Source of the DNA: a bacterium
GTDB lineage: Bacteria; Chloroflexota; Dormibacteria; UBA8260; Bog-877
DNA length: 20,131 nt
Reading direction: 5' to 3'
Assembly (NCBI GenBank): GCA_021791455.1
Contig: JAJYWM010000148.1
Location: 1 to 20,131, forward strand
The notes below the pieces were generated by a model. That model saw only the letters and a program-made list of their open reading frames with translations, was not told where the DNA came from and ran no database searches. Of the stretch, positions 8,474 to 16,029 are shown piece after piece; position 1 is the first letter of the stretch; the number at the start of each line of letters is the position of its first letter. A program made the translations under genes and the position numbers.

Positions 8474-9386
8474 GAAACAGCAGATGGACCGCAGCGGGGC
8501 CCAGCAGAATTATGAAAAGTGACGGAAAGATGCAGCCGACCATCGGGAAGAGCATCTTCAGGCTTGCCTGTTGTGCCTTGGCCTCAGCCTTCTGGCGGCG
8601 GCGGCGGCGCAACTCATCAGACTGAATCCGCAGCACGCGAGCTATCCCCACTCCCAACTGGTCCGATTGGATGAGCGCCTGGATGAAGGCGTTGAGTTCA
8701 GGCACCCCAGACCGCTTGCCGAGGTCCTCGAGTGCCTCCTGGCGCGGCTTCCCGAGGCGAATCTCGTTCAGCACGAAGGCGAACTCGCGGGACAGAGCGT
8801 TGTCAAACTTCTCGACCACGCGGGTAAGCGCGGCGTCGAATCCGAGGCCGGCCTCAACGCTGATGCACAGCAGGTCCAAGCTATTGGGCAGAGCCAGCGT
8901 GATCTCCTTCTGGCGCGCGCGCACGGTGCGCTTGAGAAAATACTGGGGACCGATGTACCCCACCACGGCCCCAAACACCAGACCCAACAGGACGGGAAAG
9001 CCAAGGAGCGCCGCCAGTCCTACGAACGCCAGGGCCAAAACGATCGCTAGCACGATCTGAAGGGCGCTCAAGCTGGCGGCAGTGAGTCCGAACGGGCGAC
9101 CCGCTAGGTCGATCATGACCTGGACCTTCTGGGCGCGCTCCTTCGGTTGCATCGACGCCAACCTGCGCCCGAGGCGGTCGAGAAATGGCTTGATGAATCT
9201 TTCCGAGAACGGCTGGCTGAGCTCAATCTCCTGCAGGCTCTTGTTGTTGTCCTCAGGCACGTCGTAGACAGCGAGTCGCGCGTCCAAGAGGTCAACCTGC
9301 GGGGCCCGGCGGATCCCGATTCCAACCACCACCATGAAGATGGCCACCGCAGCGACCGCTCCTACCAGAATCGCGTCAACGGACAT
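8463..9386 (-). CDS. tadC: Tad pilus inner-membrane platform protein TadC (type II secretion F domain)
   Basis: TadC forms, with TadB, the membrane platform on which the CpaF motor acts to insert or extract Flp pilin. The 307-residue protein has an N-terminal TM (about 5-25), a cytoplasmic segment (30-95) and two adjacent TMs (about 104-125 and 128-150). A cytoplasmic F domain follows (about 160-270), including LPNSLDLLCISVEAGLGFDAAL (167-188), PELNAFIQALIQSDQLGVGI and a basic helix SDELRRRRRQKAEAKAQQAS. The final TM is at about 276-303. This order of a GG/E-type T2SSF domain followed by a terminal TM is typical of TadC. It begins 3 nt after the tadB stop, with GAGG about 8 nt before the ATG. 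Confidence 0.95.
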   Translation of the reverse strand: MSVDAILVGAVAAVAIFMVVVGIGIRRAPQVDLLDARLAVYDVPEDNNKSLQEIELSQPFSERFIKPFLDRLGRRLASMQPKERAQKVQVMIDLAGRPFGLTAASLSALQIVLAIVLALAFVGLAALLGFPVLLGLVFGAVVGYIGPQYFLKRTVRARQKEITLALPNSLDLLCISVEAGLGFDAALTRVVEKFDNALSREFAFVLNEIRLGKPRQEALEDLGKRSGVPELNAFIQALIQSDQLGVGIARVLRIQSDELRRRRRQKAEAKAQQASLKMLFPMVGCIFPSLFIILLGPAAVHLLFHVN

Positions 9387-9389
9387 GGA

Positions 9390-10409
9390 TCAGACCTCGA
9401 TGTTGGCGATGCGCTGCATCACGTAGAAGGCAAAGGCTATCGAGACCGCACAGACCATCAGGATGTATGGACCCGGTCCCTTGAAGCTCAGCAGCGGACC
9501 GATATATGCAGGGTTGATTGCCTGGAGGATCAGGGCCAGTCCGATCGGCAGGCCCGTGATGATGTAACTGGACGCCCTCGCCTGCGCGGTGAGAGTCCGA
9601 ATCTCTCCCTTGATGCGCACGCGTTCGCGAATTGTGAATGCGATGTTGTCCAGAATCTCGGCGAGGTTGCCGCCGACCACCCGCTGGATGCCGACGGCCG
9701 TCACCACCAGATCGAGGTCCTCAGACCGGATCCGAGCGACCATGTGTCCCAGTGCCTCATCGGTTGTGATTCCAAGCTGAATCTCACGGGTCGCGCGGGC
9801 GAACTCCTCCGCCACCGGGGGGTTCGCCGATCTGGCAATGCTGGCCATGGCCTGTGGAAAGCTGTATCCCGCCTTGAGGCCGTTGCTGAGGAGGATCAGG
9901 ACATCGCCCAGCTGGTCGTTGAAGGCCCGGGACCGTCGGCGTTCGCGAAAGCGCAGCACGAGCGGCGGCGCGAAGAAGCCGACGACCGCCAGGATGGCGG
10001 TGAAGATAAGGCTGCGGTAGACGGCGAACCCGATCAGAGCGAGAACTAGGATCGTGCCGATCCTAATCAGGTACCACTCCATCGGCCTCAGCTTGACGTC
10101 GGCGCGCCCCAGGGCCTCCATTAGCTCCGCGTTGCGGTTGCGCTGAGCTGCCAGCGCGGCCGCGCTCTGGCGTCCTCGGAATCGCTGCAGAAGAGCTCCC
10201 AGGGGACCTGACGGACGGGCCTCTGCCTCCTCGTCGTCGGCCTGGCTCGGCAGGCTGATGACCATTCCCGATCCGGCCTCGGCGAATCGCTGCACCCGGG
10301 CGTCCAGATCCGCTACACGGCTGCGTGTGCGCGCCATCCCGATGGCAAGCACGGCGCCGAACACGCCGACGGCGCCGATGACCTCGAGGGCGAGAACGAG
10401 CGGGCTCAT
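9390..10409 (-). CDS. tadB: Tad pilus inner-membrane platform protein TadB (type II secretion F domain)
   Basis: TadB is the partner of TadC in the inner-membrane platform. Its 339 residues contain an N-terminal TM (about 3-24), a charged cytoplasmic region (25-110), and two TMs (about 115-132 and 134-152). The F domain (about 160-280) includes FNDQLGDVLILLSNGLKAGYSFPQAM (163-188) and DLDLVVTAVGIQRVVGGNLAEILDNIA (231-257), a conserved pattern in TadB. Two more TMs lie at about 281-300 and 314-332. The ATG overlaps the cpaF stop by 4 nt (ATGA), a standard coupling arrangement that keeps motor and platform stoichiometry linked. Confidence 0.95.
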   Translation of the reverse strand: MSPLVLALEVIGAVGVFGAVLAIGMARTRSRVADLDARVQRFAEAGSGMVISLPSQADDEEAEARPSGPLGALLQRFRGRQSAAALAAQRNRNAELMEALGRADVKLRPMEWYLIRIGTILVLALIGFAVYRSLIFTAILAVVGFFAPPLVLRFRERRRSRAFNDQLGDVLILLSNGLKAGYSFPQAMASIARSANPPVAEEFARATREIQLGITTDEALGHMVARIRSEDLDLVVTAVGIQRVVGGNLAEILDNIAFTIRERVRIKGEIRTLTAQARASSYIITGLPIGLALILQAINPAYIGPLLSFKGPGPYILMVCAVSIAFAFYVMQRIANIEV

Positions 10410-11962
10410 GCCACGTTCGCCTCCGGCGCCTGGGCGGTAGGGCCGCCGGCAGAGAAGATCGCCGGATCCACGGGTTCACCGATGGCACGGAGATCATCAA
10501 GACACTTCGGCGTACTCACGGCAGCGAAGTCGCCGATCACCATGCCTTCCTCGTCCAGGCCGCGCTGACTGAAACGGAAGATGTCCTGGAGGTCCACCTT
10601 GTCGCCGTCGAACCCGCGCACCTCCGAGATCGCAACAATCCGGCGGCTGCCGTCTCTGAGCCTGGCCTGCTGAACGATTATGTTCACCGCTGAAGCGATC
10701 TGCTCCCGAATCGCCCGCGAGGGCAGGTCGGTCCCGGCCATCAGCACCATCGTCTCGAGTCGGGAGAGCGCATCCGACGGCGAGTTCGCGTGCACGGTGG
10801 TGAGAGAGCCATCGTGACCTGTGTTCATTGCCTGCAGCATGTCCAGCGCCTCGCCGCCTCGGCACTCGCCAACGACGATCCGATCGGGGCGCATCCGCAG
10901 GGAGTTGATCACCAACTCCCGGATGCCGATCCGCCCCCTGCCCTCGATGTTCGCGGGGCGAGACTCGAGCGTGACCACATGATCTTGGTGGAGCTGCAAT
11001 TCAGCAGAGTCCTCGATGGTGATGATGCGCTCGTCGTCGGGGATCCATCCGGAAAGAACGTTGAGGGTGGTGGTCTTGCCAGAACCTGTGCCCCCCGAGA
11101 TCACCACGTTCATACGACCGCGGACGCACGCTCGGATGAAGGTCGCCATCTCTGGGGTCAGGGTCCCGAACTCTATGAGGTTCTCAATCGTGTAGGGATC
11201 CTTGCTGAACCGCCGGATCGTCATGGTGGGACCCTGGAGGGCTAGCGGCGGGATGATCACGTTAACCCGCGACCCGTCCTTGAGGCGCGCATCGACCATG
11301 GGAGAGCTCTCGTCCACTCGTCGCCCGATTGAGCTGACAATCCGGTCGATGATCTGGAGCAGATGCTCGGTGGAGTCGAAGCGGGCCGGATAACGCTGGA
11401 TCTTGCCCTTGCGCTCCACGTAGATCTTGTCCGGACCATTGATCATGATCTCGGTGATGTCGTCGTTCTTCAGGAGGGTCTCGAGGGGACCGAGCCCCAG
11501 GACATCATTGACCAATTGTTCGATCAGCCGCTGACGGTCATTGCGGGTGATCGAGATGCTCAACTCCTCCAGCACCTCCCCCGCGAGCTCGCCGATCTTG
11601 GCAACCAAGCGATCGCGGGGCGCCTTGGAGACATCCGCGTACTCTTCCAGAAGCAGCTGGGTCACCTGCGCCTTGATCGCGGCGTACTGAGGATGGGGCG
11701 TGGCTCTTACGTCATGGGCTGGTCGGTTGCCAGCGACCCGTTCTCTCCACCCAGCGCCAGTGGCCGGCACAGGACGCTCATCGCTCGGGCGAACGGCCTC
11801 CGGGGCCCCTCCAGGACGGGGCACAGGTGGCGCGGAAGCCGTGCTGAGCGGCGCTGGGACCGCTGTCCGAGCCGGGCTGGTCGCCACAGGGGGCAAGCCG
11901 GTGGCTCCATCAGCCTCAGGCTCACCGTCCCCCTTCGTCCTGACCCGTTCTAGCAGTGACAT
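10406..11962 (-). CDS. cpaF: Pilus assembly ATPase CpaF/TadA
   Basis: This is the hexameric motor that powers Flp pilus extension, and in characterised systems also retraction. The protein is 518 residues long. It has a disordered Ala/Pro-rich leader (about 10-85), a helical N-terminal domain (about 88-155), an N2 sensor-like domain (from [27 protein letters not shown], 156-182) and a RecA-like core. The core carries Walker A GGTGSGKT (290-297), Asp box [13 protein letters not shown] (314-326), Walker [12 protein letters not shown] (361-371) and His box [14 protein letters not shown] (380-393). All catalytic residues are present. A good SD (AGAGGAG) lies about 11 nt before the ATG. Cytoplasmic, docking on TadB/TadC. 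The 24-nt gap to cpaE and the 4-nt overlap with tadB place it firmly in the operon. Confidence 0.97.
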   Translation of the reverse strand: MSLLERVRTKGDGEPEADGATGLPPVATSPARTAVPAPLSTASAPPVPRPGGAPEAVRPSDERPVPATGAGWRERVAGNRPAHDVRATPHPQYAAIKAQVTQLLLEEYADVSKAPRDRLVAKIGELAGEVLEELSISITRNDRQRLIEQLVNDVLGLGPLETLLKNDDITEIMINGPDKIYVERKGKIQRYPARFDSTEHLLQIIDRIVSSIGRRVDESSPMVDARLKDGSRVNVIIPPLALQGPTMTIRRFSKDPYTIENLIEFGTLTPEMATFIRACVRGRMNVVISGGTGSGKTTTLNVLSGWIPDDERIITIEDSAELQLHQDHVVTLESRPANIEGRGRIGIRELVINSLRMRPDRIVVGECRGGEALDMLQAMNTGHDGSLTTVHANSPSDALSRLETMVLMAGTDLPSRAIREQIASAVNIIVQQARLRDGSRRIVAISEVRGFDGDKVDLQDIFRFSQRGLDEEGMVIGDFAAVSTPKCLDDLRAIGEPVDPAIFSAGGPTAQAPEANVA

Positions 11963-11986
11963 GACTGTGGCAACTCCTCTTGATCC

Positions 11987-13210
11987 CTACCGACGTAGGC
12001 TGAAACGACGCCCGCCCGTCGGCTTGGCTGGGGGCCTGACTTCGGCTCCAGGGACAGTCCGGCCGTGGAGGCCACGCGCCAACCCCTTCAGCAGATCGGC
12101 GATCTCGGAATCCGGATGGGTGACCACCAATGGAGAGGCCCGGTGGATCGACCCGCCCACCAACCGGGGTTCCGACGGGAGCTGCACCCGCACGGGAAAC
12201 TTGAGATTGCGTTCGATGGTCGCGGTGTCGTAAACCGCATGGGCGTCATGGGCGTTCACGACCACCGAGATGTGGCCGCGGTCAACCCGGAGGGACTCCA
12301 GCATCTTCAGCATCAGTCGAGTGTCCTTGATGGCGGGAATGGTGAGGGCGCCGACCACGATCACCTGATCGGAGAGGTCGACCGCCTCCAGCGTAGCTTC
12401 CGACAGTTGACCACCCGTGTCCACCACAACATAGTCGAACTCCCGTCGCAGAATGTCTACGATCTGATGGACATGTTCGGCTCGGACCAGGTCCCCGTAC
12501 TCCGGGCTGAACGGCCCGAGAAGGATCCGAAGCCCCAAGGGACCGTCCGCAAGGACGTCATCGACGAACTCCCAGTCCAGGGCTCCAGCCCCGTCCACGA
12601 GCTCGGTGATGGTCTTGGCGTGATCCAGGTTCATCATCACCCCGACGTCGCCAAACTGCAGGTCGAGATCGACCAGGCAGACTCTGGCGCCAGTCTCCAC
12701 CCGCAGGGCGACCGCGAGGTTGATGGCGAGGAAGGTCTTACCGCACCCCCCCTTGCCACTCAAGACCACGCAGACCTTGCCCCCTGAGTCCTCGACCTCC
12801 GTGGGCACGGGTTCCGCCCTAGGCGAGTAGGCACCCTTCTTGGCCTCGAGTTCATAGACCCGGCGGATGCTCGCGACCAGTTCGTCGCCAGTGAACGGCT
12901 TGATCAGGAACTCGCGGGCGCCCGACTGCATGGCGCGGCGGAGGTAGTCACGCTCCCCCTGGACGGACATGATCACGACTGGGCACTGCGGCAGTTCCAC
13001 CGCCAGGGACTCGGTCGCGCTGATTCCGTCCATGACCGGCATGTTCACGTCCATGAGCACAACATGGGGTTGAAGCTGGCGGCTGGCTTCGATTCCCTCC
13101 CGGCCATCGGCGGCGGTACCGACCACCTCGATGTCCTCTTCGAAGGACAGGAGCTTCTTGAGGTTCTCCCGGGTGCTGGCGATGTCGTCCACCACCAGCA
13201 CCCGGATCAT
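11987..13210 (-). CDS. cpaE: CpaE/TadZ-like pilus localisation ATPase with N-terminal response-regulator receiver domain
   Basis: CpaE/TadZ proteins position the Tad machine in the cell. Numbering below is from the upstream GTG at 13228; I prefer the ATG six codons later (MIRVLVVDD, 407 residues), which has GAGG 8 nt upstream. Residues 8-122 are a receiver domain with a complete active site: acidic pair D14/D15, phosphoacceptor D60 (VVLMDVNMP), S88 and K110 (FLIKPF). After a short linker comes a ParA/MinD ATPase (151-390) with an intact deviant Walker A KGGCGKT (159-165, signature K159), the A' motif LVDLDLQFGD and VVVDTGG (268-273). Many TadZ/CpaE receivers or ATPases are degenerate, whereas both look functional here. 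The C-terminal tail is basic (GGRRFSLRR) and could contact membrane lipids, as MinD tails do; that last point is inference. Confidence 0.95.
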   Translation of the reverse strand: MIRVLVVDDIASTRENLKKLLSFEEDIEVVGTAADGREGIEASRQLQPHVVLMDVNMPVMDGISATESLAVELPQCPVVIMSVQGERDYLRRAMQSGAREFLIKPFTGDELVASIRRVYELEAKKGAYSPRAEPVPTEVEDSGGKVCVVLSGKGGCGKTFLAINLAVALRVETGARVCLVDLDLQFGDVGVMMNLDHAKTITELVDGAGALDWEFVDDVLADGPLGLRILLGPFSPEYGDLVRAEHVHQIVDILRREFDYVVVDTGGQLSEATLEAVDLSDQVIVVGALTIPAIKDTRLMLKMLESLRVDRGHISVVVNAHDAHAVYDTATIERNLKFPVRVQLPSEPRLVGGSIHRASPLVVTHPDSEIADLLKGLARGLHGRTVPGAEVRPPAKPTGGRRFSLRR

Positions 13211-13267
13211 CTCGCGAGCCTCGACCACGAGGGCACCGACGCCTTCTTACTCTTGATCGCGCTCCGG

Positions 13268-14428
13268 TCAGCCGATTCCGAACCCGAAGAGGTTCTGCAT
13301 CATCTGCGGGCTGCCGGATCCGTAGCCGCTCGAGCTTGATTGGGCCTGGGCCGCCTTGGCGCCACAGTAGAGCACAGCCTGATCGGAAGTCACCTCGTTC
13401 TGCGCCTGGATGAGCGAGAACTGATCCTGAGCGAGGGTCGCCGCATCGGAAAGCACGAGCTGCTTGGCCGCCGGCTGCTGCGGGCTGTTGCTGGACAGGG
13501 TCTGGAGAGCACTGTTGGCCTTGGTGTACTGCTTCTGTGCGAGGTTGTAGGTCTTCGTGGCAGCAGCCACCGCCGCCTGGGCCTGTTGCAGATCCTCCTC
13601 GATGATGGGGTTCACGCTGGTGCCGACCTGGCATGCTTGCGTGAACTCATCGGCGGGCGTGACCGTGGTCGGGATGTATCCGTGACCGTAGTCGGCTGCC
13701 GATCTCAACACAACGGTGTAGATGGCACCGGTTGCGACCAGCTCCTGGATTCCCAGCGCCTGACTGCGAGTCAACTGCAGAATCAGTGACCCGCCGGAGG
13801 CGGAACTCGAGCTCCCGCCGGATCCGGTCGTGACCGGCGGTCCAATAGCCAAGACGGGCAGGTCCTCGAAGGAGAAGTCAGCGTTGCCGCTGCTGGCCTT
13901 CGAGATGATGTCGATCCTGTCCCCCGCCTGCAGGTAACCGCCTACTGAGCTATTGGGAAGGGCAACCGCCATCGCCACATCGCCGGGCGGAAGGTTCAGG
14001 CTGCCGAAGGAGGGCGTCTGGGCGACCTTGTTCGGAGCCACAATGCTCTGGGTGAGAACGGTGTTGGGAGCGATGGGGACGACCGCGTAGTAATTCAAGG
14101 TGGTCGCCTGGGTTGCCGTCGAGGGGGCGGTGACCCCAGCCGCGGTCGCACACGCCTCCCCCACCAGCGACTGACAGGAGGTATAGGCGTTGGCCGGCAG
14201 AACCCCCTTGATCCTGGTCACCTCAAGCATACCCGGGGTGATCAGGGTCCCGCTGGGAATCGACACCCGCGCCACCACCACGAGATATCCGTTCGCCGGT
14301 ACAACCGGTTTGGGGGGCGTGGCGCTTGTACGAGTGAAGTAATACGCGAGGCCGAAGGCCGCGATGGCCAGGATTAGCCCTACGGCGATCCAGACCTGAT
14401 TGACCCGTCCTTTCAAATCGGTCGTCAC
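13268..14428 (-). CDS. cpaB: Flp pilus assembly protein CpaB/RcpC with helical, Cys-bracketed C-terminal extension
   Basis: CpaB is a membrane-anchored extracytoplasmic Tad protein. The 386-residue product has a single N-terminal TM (about 12-31), then an SAF domain (VVARVSIPSGTLITPGML, 51-68) and the RcpC/CpaB core (about 112-245, with LPPGDVAMAVAL and LQAGDRIDII). A Gly/Ser loop lies at 201-214. After the core, residues 266-355 form an Ala/Gln-rich helical stretch with a Pro/Asn/Ser break near 311-320, bracketed by C266 and C355. A further pair, C85 and C93, sits in the SAF-core linker. The tail is Ser/Gly-rich. The family is usually about 250-300 residues, so the extension is extra. The start is a GTG at 14428 with GGAGG (14438-14442) 9 nt upstream. 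A strong hairpin separates it from the pilin gene. Confidence 0.92.
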   Translation of the reverse strand: MTTDLKGRVNQVWIAVGLILAIAAFGLAYYFTRTSATPPKPVVPANGYLVVVARVSIPSGTLITPGMLEVTRIKGVLPANAYTSCQSLVGEACATAAGVTAPSTATQATTLNYYAVVPIAPNTVLTQSIVAPNKVAQTPSFGSLNLPPGDVAMAVALPNSSVGGYLQAGDRIDIISKASSGNADFSFEDLPVLAIGPPVTTGSGGSSSSASGGSLILQLTRSQALGIQELVATGAIYTVVLRSAADYGHGYIPTTVTPADEFTQACQVGTSVNPIIEEDLQQAQAAVAAATKTYNLAQKQYTKANSALQTLSSNSPQQPAAKQLVLSDAATLAQDQFSLIQAQNEVTSDQAVLYCGAKAAQAQSSSSGYGSGSPQMMQNLFGFGIG

Positions 14429-14437
14429 CGTCGAAAA

Positions 14438-14442
14438 CCTCC
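14438..14442 (-). promoter_or_regulatory. Ribosome binding site of cpaB
   Basis: GGAGG lies 9 nt before the GTG start at 14428. It fixes the start of CpaB and gives the gene its own initiation site after the hairpin that follows the pilin gene. Confidence 0.6.
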
Positions 14443-14475
14443 GCAGATAAAAACTGGGTTAAGCCCCCCATGATT

Positions 14476-14506
14476 GGAGCGCGCGGCGGCCGCCGCCGCG
14501 CGCTCC
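14476..14506 (-). terminator. Perfect 15-bp inverted repeat between pilin and cpaB (hairpin, possible partial terminator)
   Basis: Arms GGAGCGCGCGGCGGC and its exact reverse complement face each other across a single C. In RNA the innermost pairs would open, leaving a very stable GC stem of about 12-13 bp. It starts 16 nt downstream of the pilin stop. No U-run follows on the minus strand, so a leaky terminator or a 3' stabiliser of the pilin message is more likely than full termination. Confidence 0.6.
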
Positions 14507-14521
14507 GGCATCAGTACAGGA

Positions 14522-14725
14522 TCAGGTGTTGAGCCCGTTGTTGATGTTGGAGAAGACCGTGCTGACCTTCTTCCCGACCAGGGTGAGGATGACGATGACG
14601 ACGATGGCGATGAGTACCAGGATCAGGGCATACTCAACCATACCCTGGCCCTTCTCCTCATCCTCCCGGCCCCTGAGCGCCAGGGCGATGCGGTTTTGAA
14701 TGTTCACGTACCAAGAAGCGAGCAT
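14522..14725 (-). CDS. flp: Flp-type major pilin prepilin
   Basis: This is a 67-residue Flp/Fap prepilin, the structural subunit of the Tad pilus. A 26-residue charged leader ends in EEKG26. It is followed by QGMVEYALILVLIAIVVIV, matching the class IVb/Flp processing rule of cleavage after Gly with Glu at +5 and Tyr at +6 of the mature chain. The predicted mature pilin is only 41 residues: one hydrophobic helix (about 33-50) and a short polar end, KKVSTVFSNINNGLNT. The leader is longer than in many proteobacterial Flp pilins. No prepilin peptidase gene is in the window, so processing must be supplied from elsewhere. The start is an ATG with an unusually strong SD. The gene has its own putative promoter and is flanked by hairpins. 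Confidence 0.95.
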   Translation of the reverse strand: MLASWYVNIQNRIALALRGREDEEKGQGMVEYALILVLIAIVVIVILTLVGKKVSTVFSNINNGLNT

Positions 14726-14733
14726 CGAGTCGG

Positions 14734-14743
14734 AACCTCCTTT
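14734..14743 (-). promoter_or_regulatory. Very strong Shine-Dalgarno of the pilin gene
   Basis: AAAGGAGGTT is nearly fully complementary to the 16S rRNA 3' end and lies 8 nt from the pilin ATG (14725). It is the strongest ribosome binding site seen in the window, as expected for an abundant subunit. Confidence 0.75.
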
Positions 14744-14756
14744 GCCGAAGCGACTA

Positions 14757-14778
14757 CCGCCGGATCCCTAGCCGGCGG
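14757..14778 (-). promoter_or_regulatory. Stem-loop in the predicted pilin 5' untranslated region
   Basis: A perfect 7-bp inverted repeat CCGCCGG/CCGGCGG with an 8-nt loop lies between the predicted -10 box (14799-14804) and the SD (14734-14743). In the message it would fold about 13 nt upstream of the SD and leave the SD exposed. A role in mRNA stability or regulation is inference. Confidence 0.4.
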
Positions 14779-14798
14779 GCCTGGATATGGCAGGAGGG

Positions 14799-14804
14799 AG
14801 TATA
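14799..14804 (-). promoter_or_regulatory. Putative -10 element of the pilin promoter
   Basis: TATACT on the minus strand differs from TATAAT at one position and would give a leader of about 65 nt before the pilin ATG. No convincing -35 hexamer is found at 16-18 nt, so the promoter may rely on an activator. It lies in the 129-bp gap between the kinase gene and the pilin gene. Confidence 0.4.
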
Positions 14805-14830
14805 TCCACAACGCAGCGCAAGACCGTGTA

Positions 14831-14840
14831 ACCGGCCGGT
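14831..14840. promoter_or_regulatory. 10-bp palindrome ACCGGCCGGT upstream of the pilin promoter
   Basis: A perfect palindrome sits about 27 bp upstream of the putative pilin -10 box, near the -35 to -45 region, flanked by TA and AAC. The position would suit an operator or activator site. There is no spacer, so it would not form a useful hairpin. Functional assignment is speculative. Confidence 0.25.
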
Positions 14841-14854
14841 AACGTTTTGTTGAG

Positions 14855-15916
14855 TCAGGGGCCGGCGATGGGCAGGGTGACCCTCACCTCCGTACCTCGT
14901 CCAACCTGGGAAAGCACCTCCAGCTGGCCGTGCTCCAAATTCGCCCGCTCGCGCATCGAGATGATGCCGAAGTGGGGCTCCCGAGCCAGCCTGGCCTCCA
15001 CCGCCGCCAGGTCGAAGCCTTCGCCGTCGTCCTTAATCACGGCGCTCACGCGTTGAGGCTGGAGGTTGATGAGGACGTCGAGATTTCGGGCATGGGAGTG
15101 CTTTCGGACGTTGACCAGGGCTTCCTTGACGATCCTGAAGAGGGCACCCTCGGTCTCCGGGGGAAGCCGCCGTTCCTGTCCTATCACCGAAAGACGGGCC
15201 TCGATCCCCTCCCTCTCCCGATACTCGTTGACTAGCCGTCGGAGCGTGGGGATGACCCCGAGATCGTCCAACGTCATGGGCCGGAGGTCAAAGATGAGGT
15301 CCCGGGTCTCGTCCAGAACCGCCTTCATCGAGTCCTTGAAGCTTTGAATCTCCCCCTTGGCCCGGTCGGGGTCCCGATCCACCAACCGCTCTAAGATCTC
15401 GGCCCGGAGGACGAGGTTGGACATGGATTGCGCGGGCCCATCGTGCATGTCACGGGCGATCCGCATCCGTTCCTCTTCGATGATCTGGAACACCTGCCGA
15501 GATGCGCTCCGGTATCGGGCCAGCCCCTCCTCGAGGGTGCCGTCGAGCGGACGGCGCGCGTCGAAGCGGTCCGCCGTCGCCCGGAGCAGGGAGTGCCAAT
15601 GTCGAAGGTCCTTGGCCAGGAGACGACAGTGCAGGAGGCGGGTGCGGGCCAAACTCGCCTCGAAGCGCAGCGCATCCCCCCGGGTGATCGCAGCCTCGAC
15701 TTCTTCCGCTTCGAAGCGGCCGTGGTCCCGGAGAACGTGTTGGCGCACGATGTCGGAATCTTCAATTCGGTCTGCCATGTGGTCCAGGCCGCCGAGCAGG
15801 CGCATGACCTCCTCGTCCAGTGCGAGGAGCGACTCACCCAAGCGGGAAAGCTCCTGTTCCAAGAGCTGTCGGAGCTCTTCGCCGGACCCGGGCGTGGGTG
15901 GACTCGCTGCAACCAC
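14855..15916 (-). CDS. DegS/NarL-type cytoplasmic sensor histidine kinase
   Basis: This 353-residue two-component kinase has no membrane helix. The N-terminal half (about 10-145) is charged and helical, predicted coiled coil, resembling the DegS-type sensor region. The HisKA_3 phosphoacceptor box EEERMRIARDMHDGPAQSMSNL (147-168) places the phosphorylated His at 158. The HATPase domain has FRIVKEALVNVRKHSHA (260-276, N-box), DDGEGFD (296-302) and FGIISMRERA (316-325). DLRPMTLDDLGVIPTLRRL (210-228) is typical of the DegS/NarX class. Partners in this class are normally NarL/DegU regulators with HTH domains, but none is encoded in the window. The only receiver domain here is the one fused to CpaE. 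The start is a GTG without SD, preceded by a -10-like box at leaderless spacing. Confidence 0.93.
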   Translation of the reverse strand: MVAASPPTPGSGEELRQLLEQELSRLGESLLALDEEVMRLLGGLDHMADRIEDSDIVRQHVLRDHGRFEAEEVEAAITRGDALRFEASLARTRLLHCRLLAKDLRHWHSLLRATADRFDARRPLDGTLEEGLARYRSASRQVFQIIEEERMRIARDMHDGPAQSMSNLVLRAEILERLVDRDPDRAKGEIQSFKDSMKAVLDETRDLIFDLRPMTLDDLGVIPTLRRLVNEYREREGIEARLSVIGQERRLPPETEGALFRIVKEALVNVRKHSHARNLDVLINLQPQRVSAVIKDDGEGFDLAAVEARLAREPHFGIISMRERANLEHGQLEVLSQVGRGTEVRVTLPIAGP

Positions 15917-15922
15917 ACGCTA

Positions 15923-15928
15923 AGGGTA
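15923..15928 (-). promoter_or_regulatory. Putative -10 box for leaderless transcription of the kinase gene
   Basis: TACCCT fits TANNNT and lies exactly 6 nt before the GTG start at 15916, so transcription would start at or next to the first base of the start codon. There is no SD upstream of this GTG. The -35 region is not convincing. Confidence 0.35.
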
Positions 15929-16017
15929 CGCGCTGGCTCCGCTCACGCGGACCGGGAAGGACGGCACCCCCGGTGCGCCAAGTCTGCAACGGTGACCGCC
16001 AGCCTGCGGGCATCCCC

Positions 16018-16023
16018 TAGACT
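16018..16023 (+). promoter_or_regulatory. Putative -10 box for leaderless transcription of the divergent membrane protein gene
   Basis: TAGACT fits TANNNT and lies exactly 6 nt before the GTG at 16030, the same geometry as on the opposite strand of this 113-bp divergent region. No SD is seen. A GTGACC at 15992 is a weak -35 candidate with a long spacer. Confidence 0.38.
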
Positions 16024-16029
16024 GGCGCA

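Noticed and set aside
12065..12787. 240-codon open frame on the plus strand opposite cpaE
   Set aside because: It lies antisense to the intact ParA/MinD domain, with composition typical of shadow frames in GC-rich DNA and no supporting ribosome binding site.
14802..14810. DnaA-box-like ATATCCACA
   Set aside because: A single copy with one mismatch, overlapping the putative pilin -10 box. There is no cluster, AT-rich region or dnaA/dnaN context to suggest an origin.
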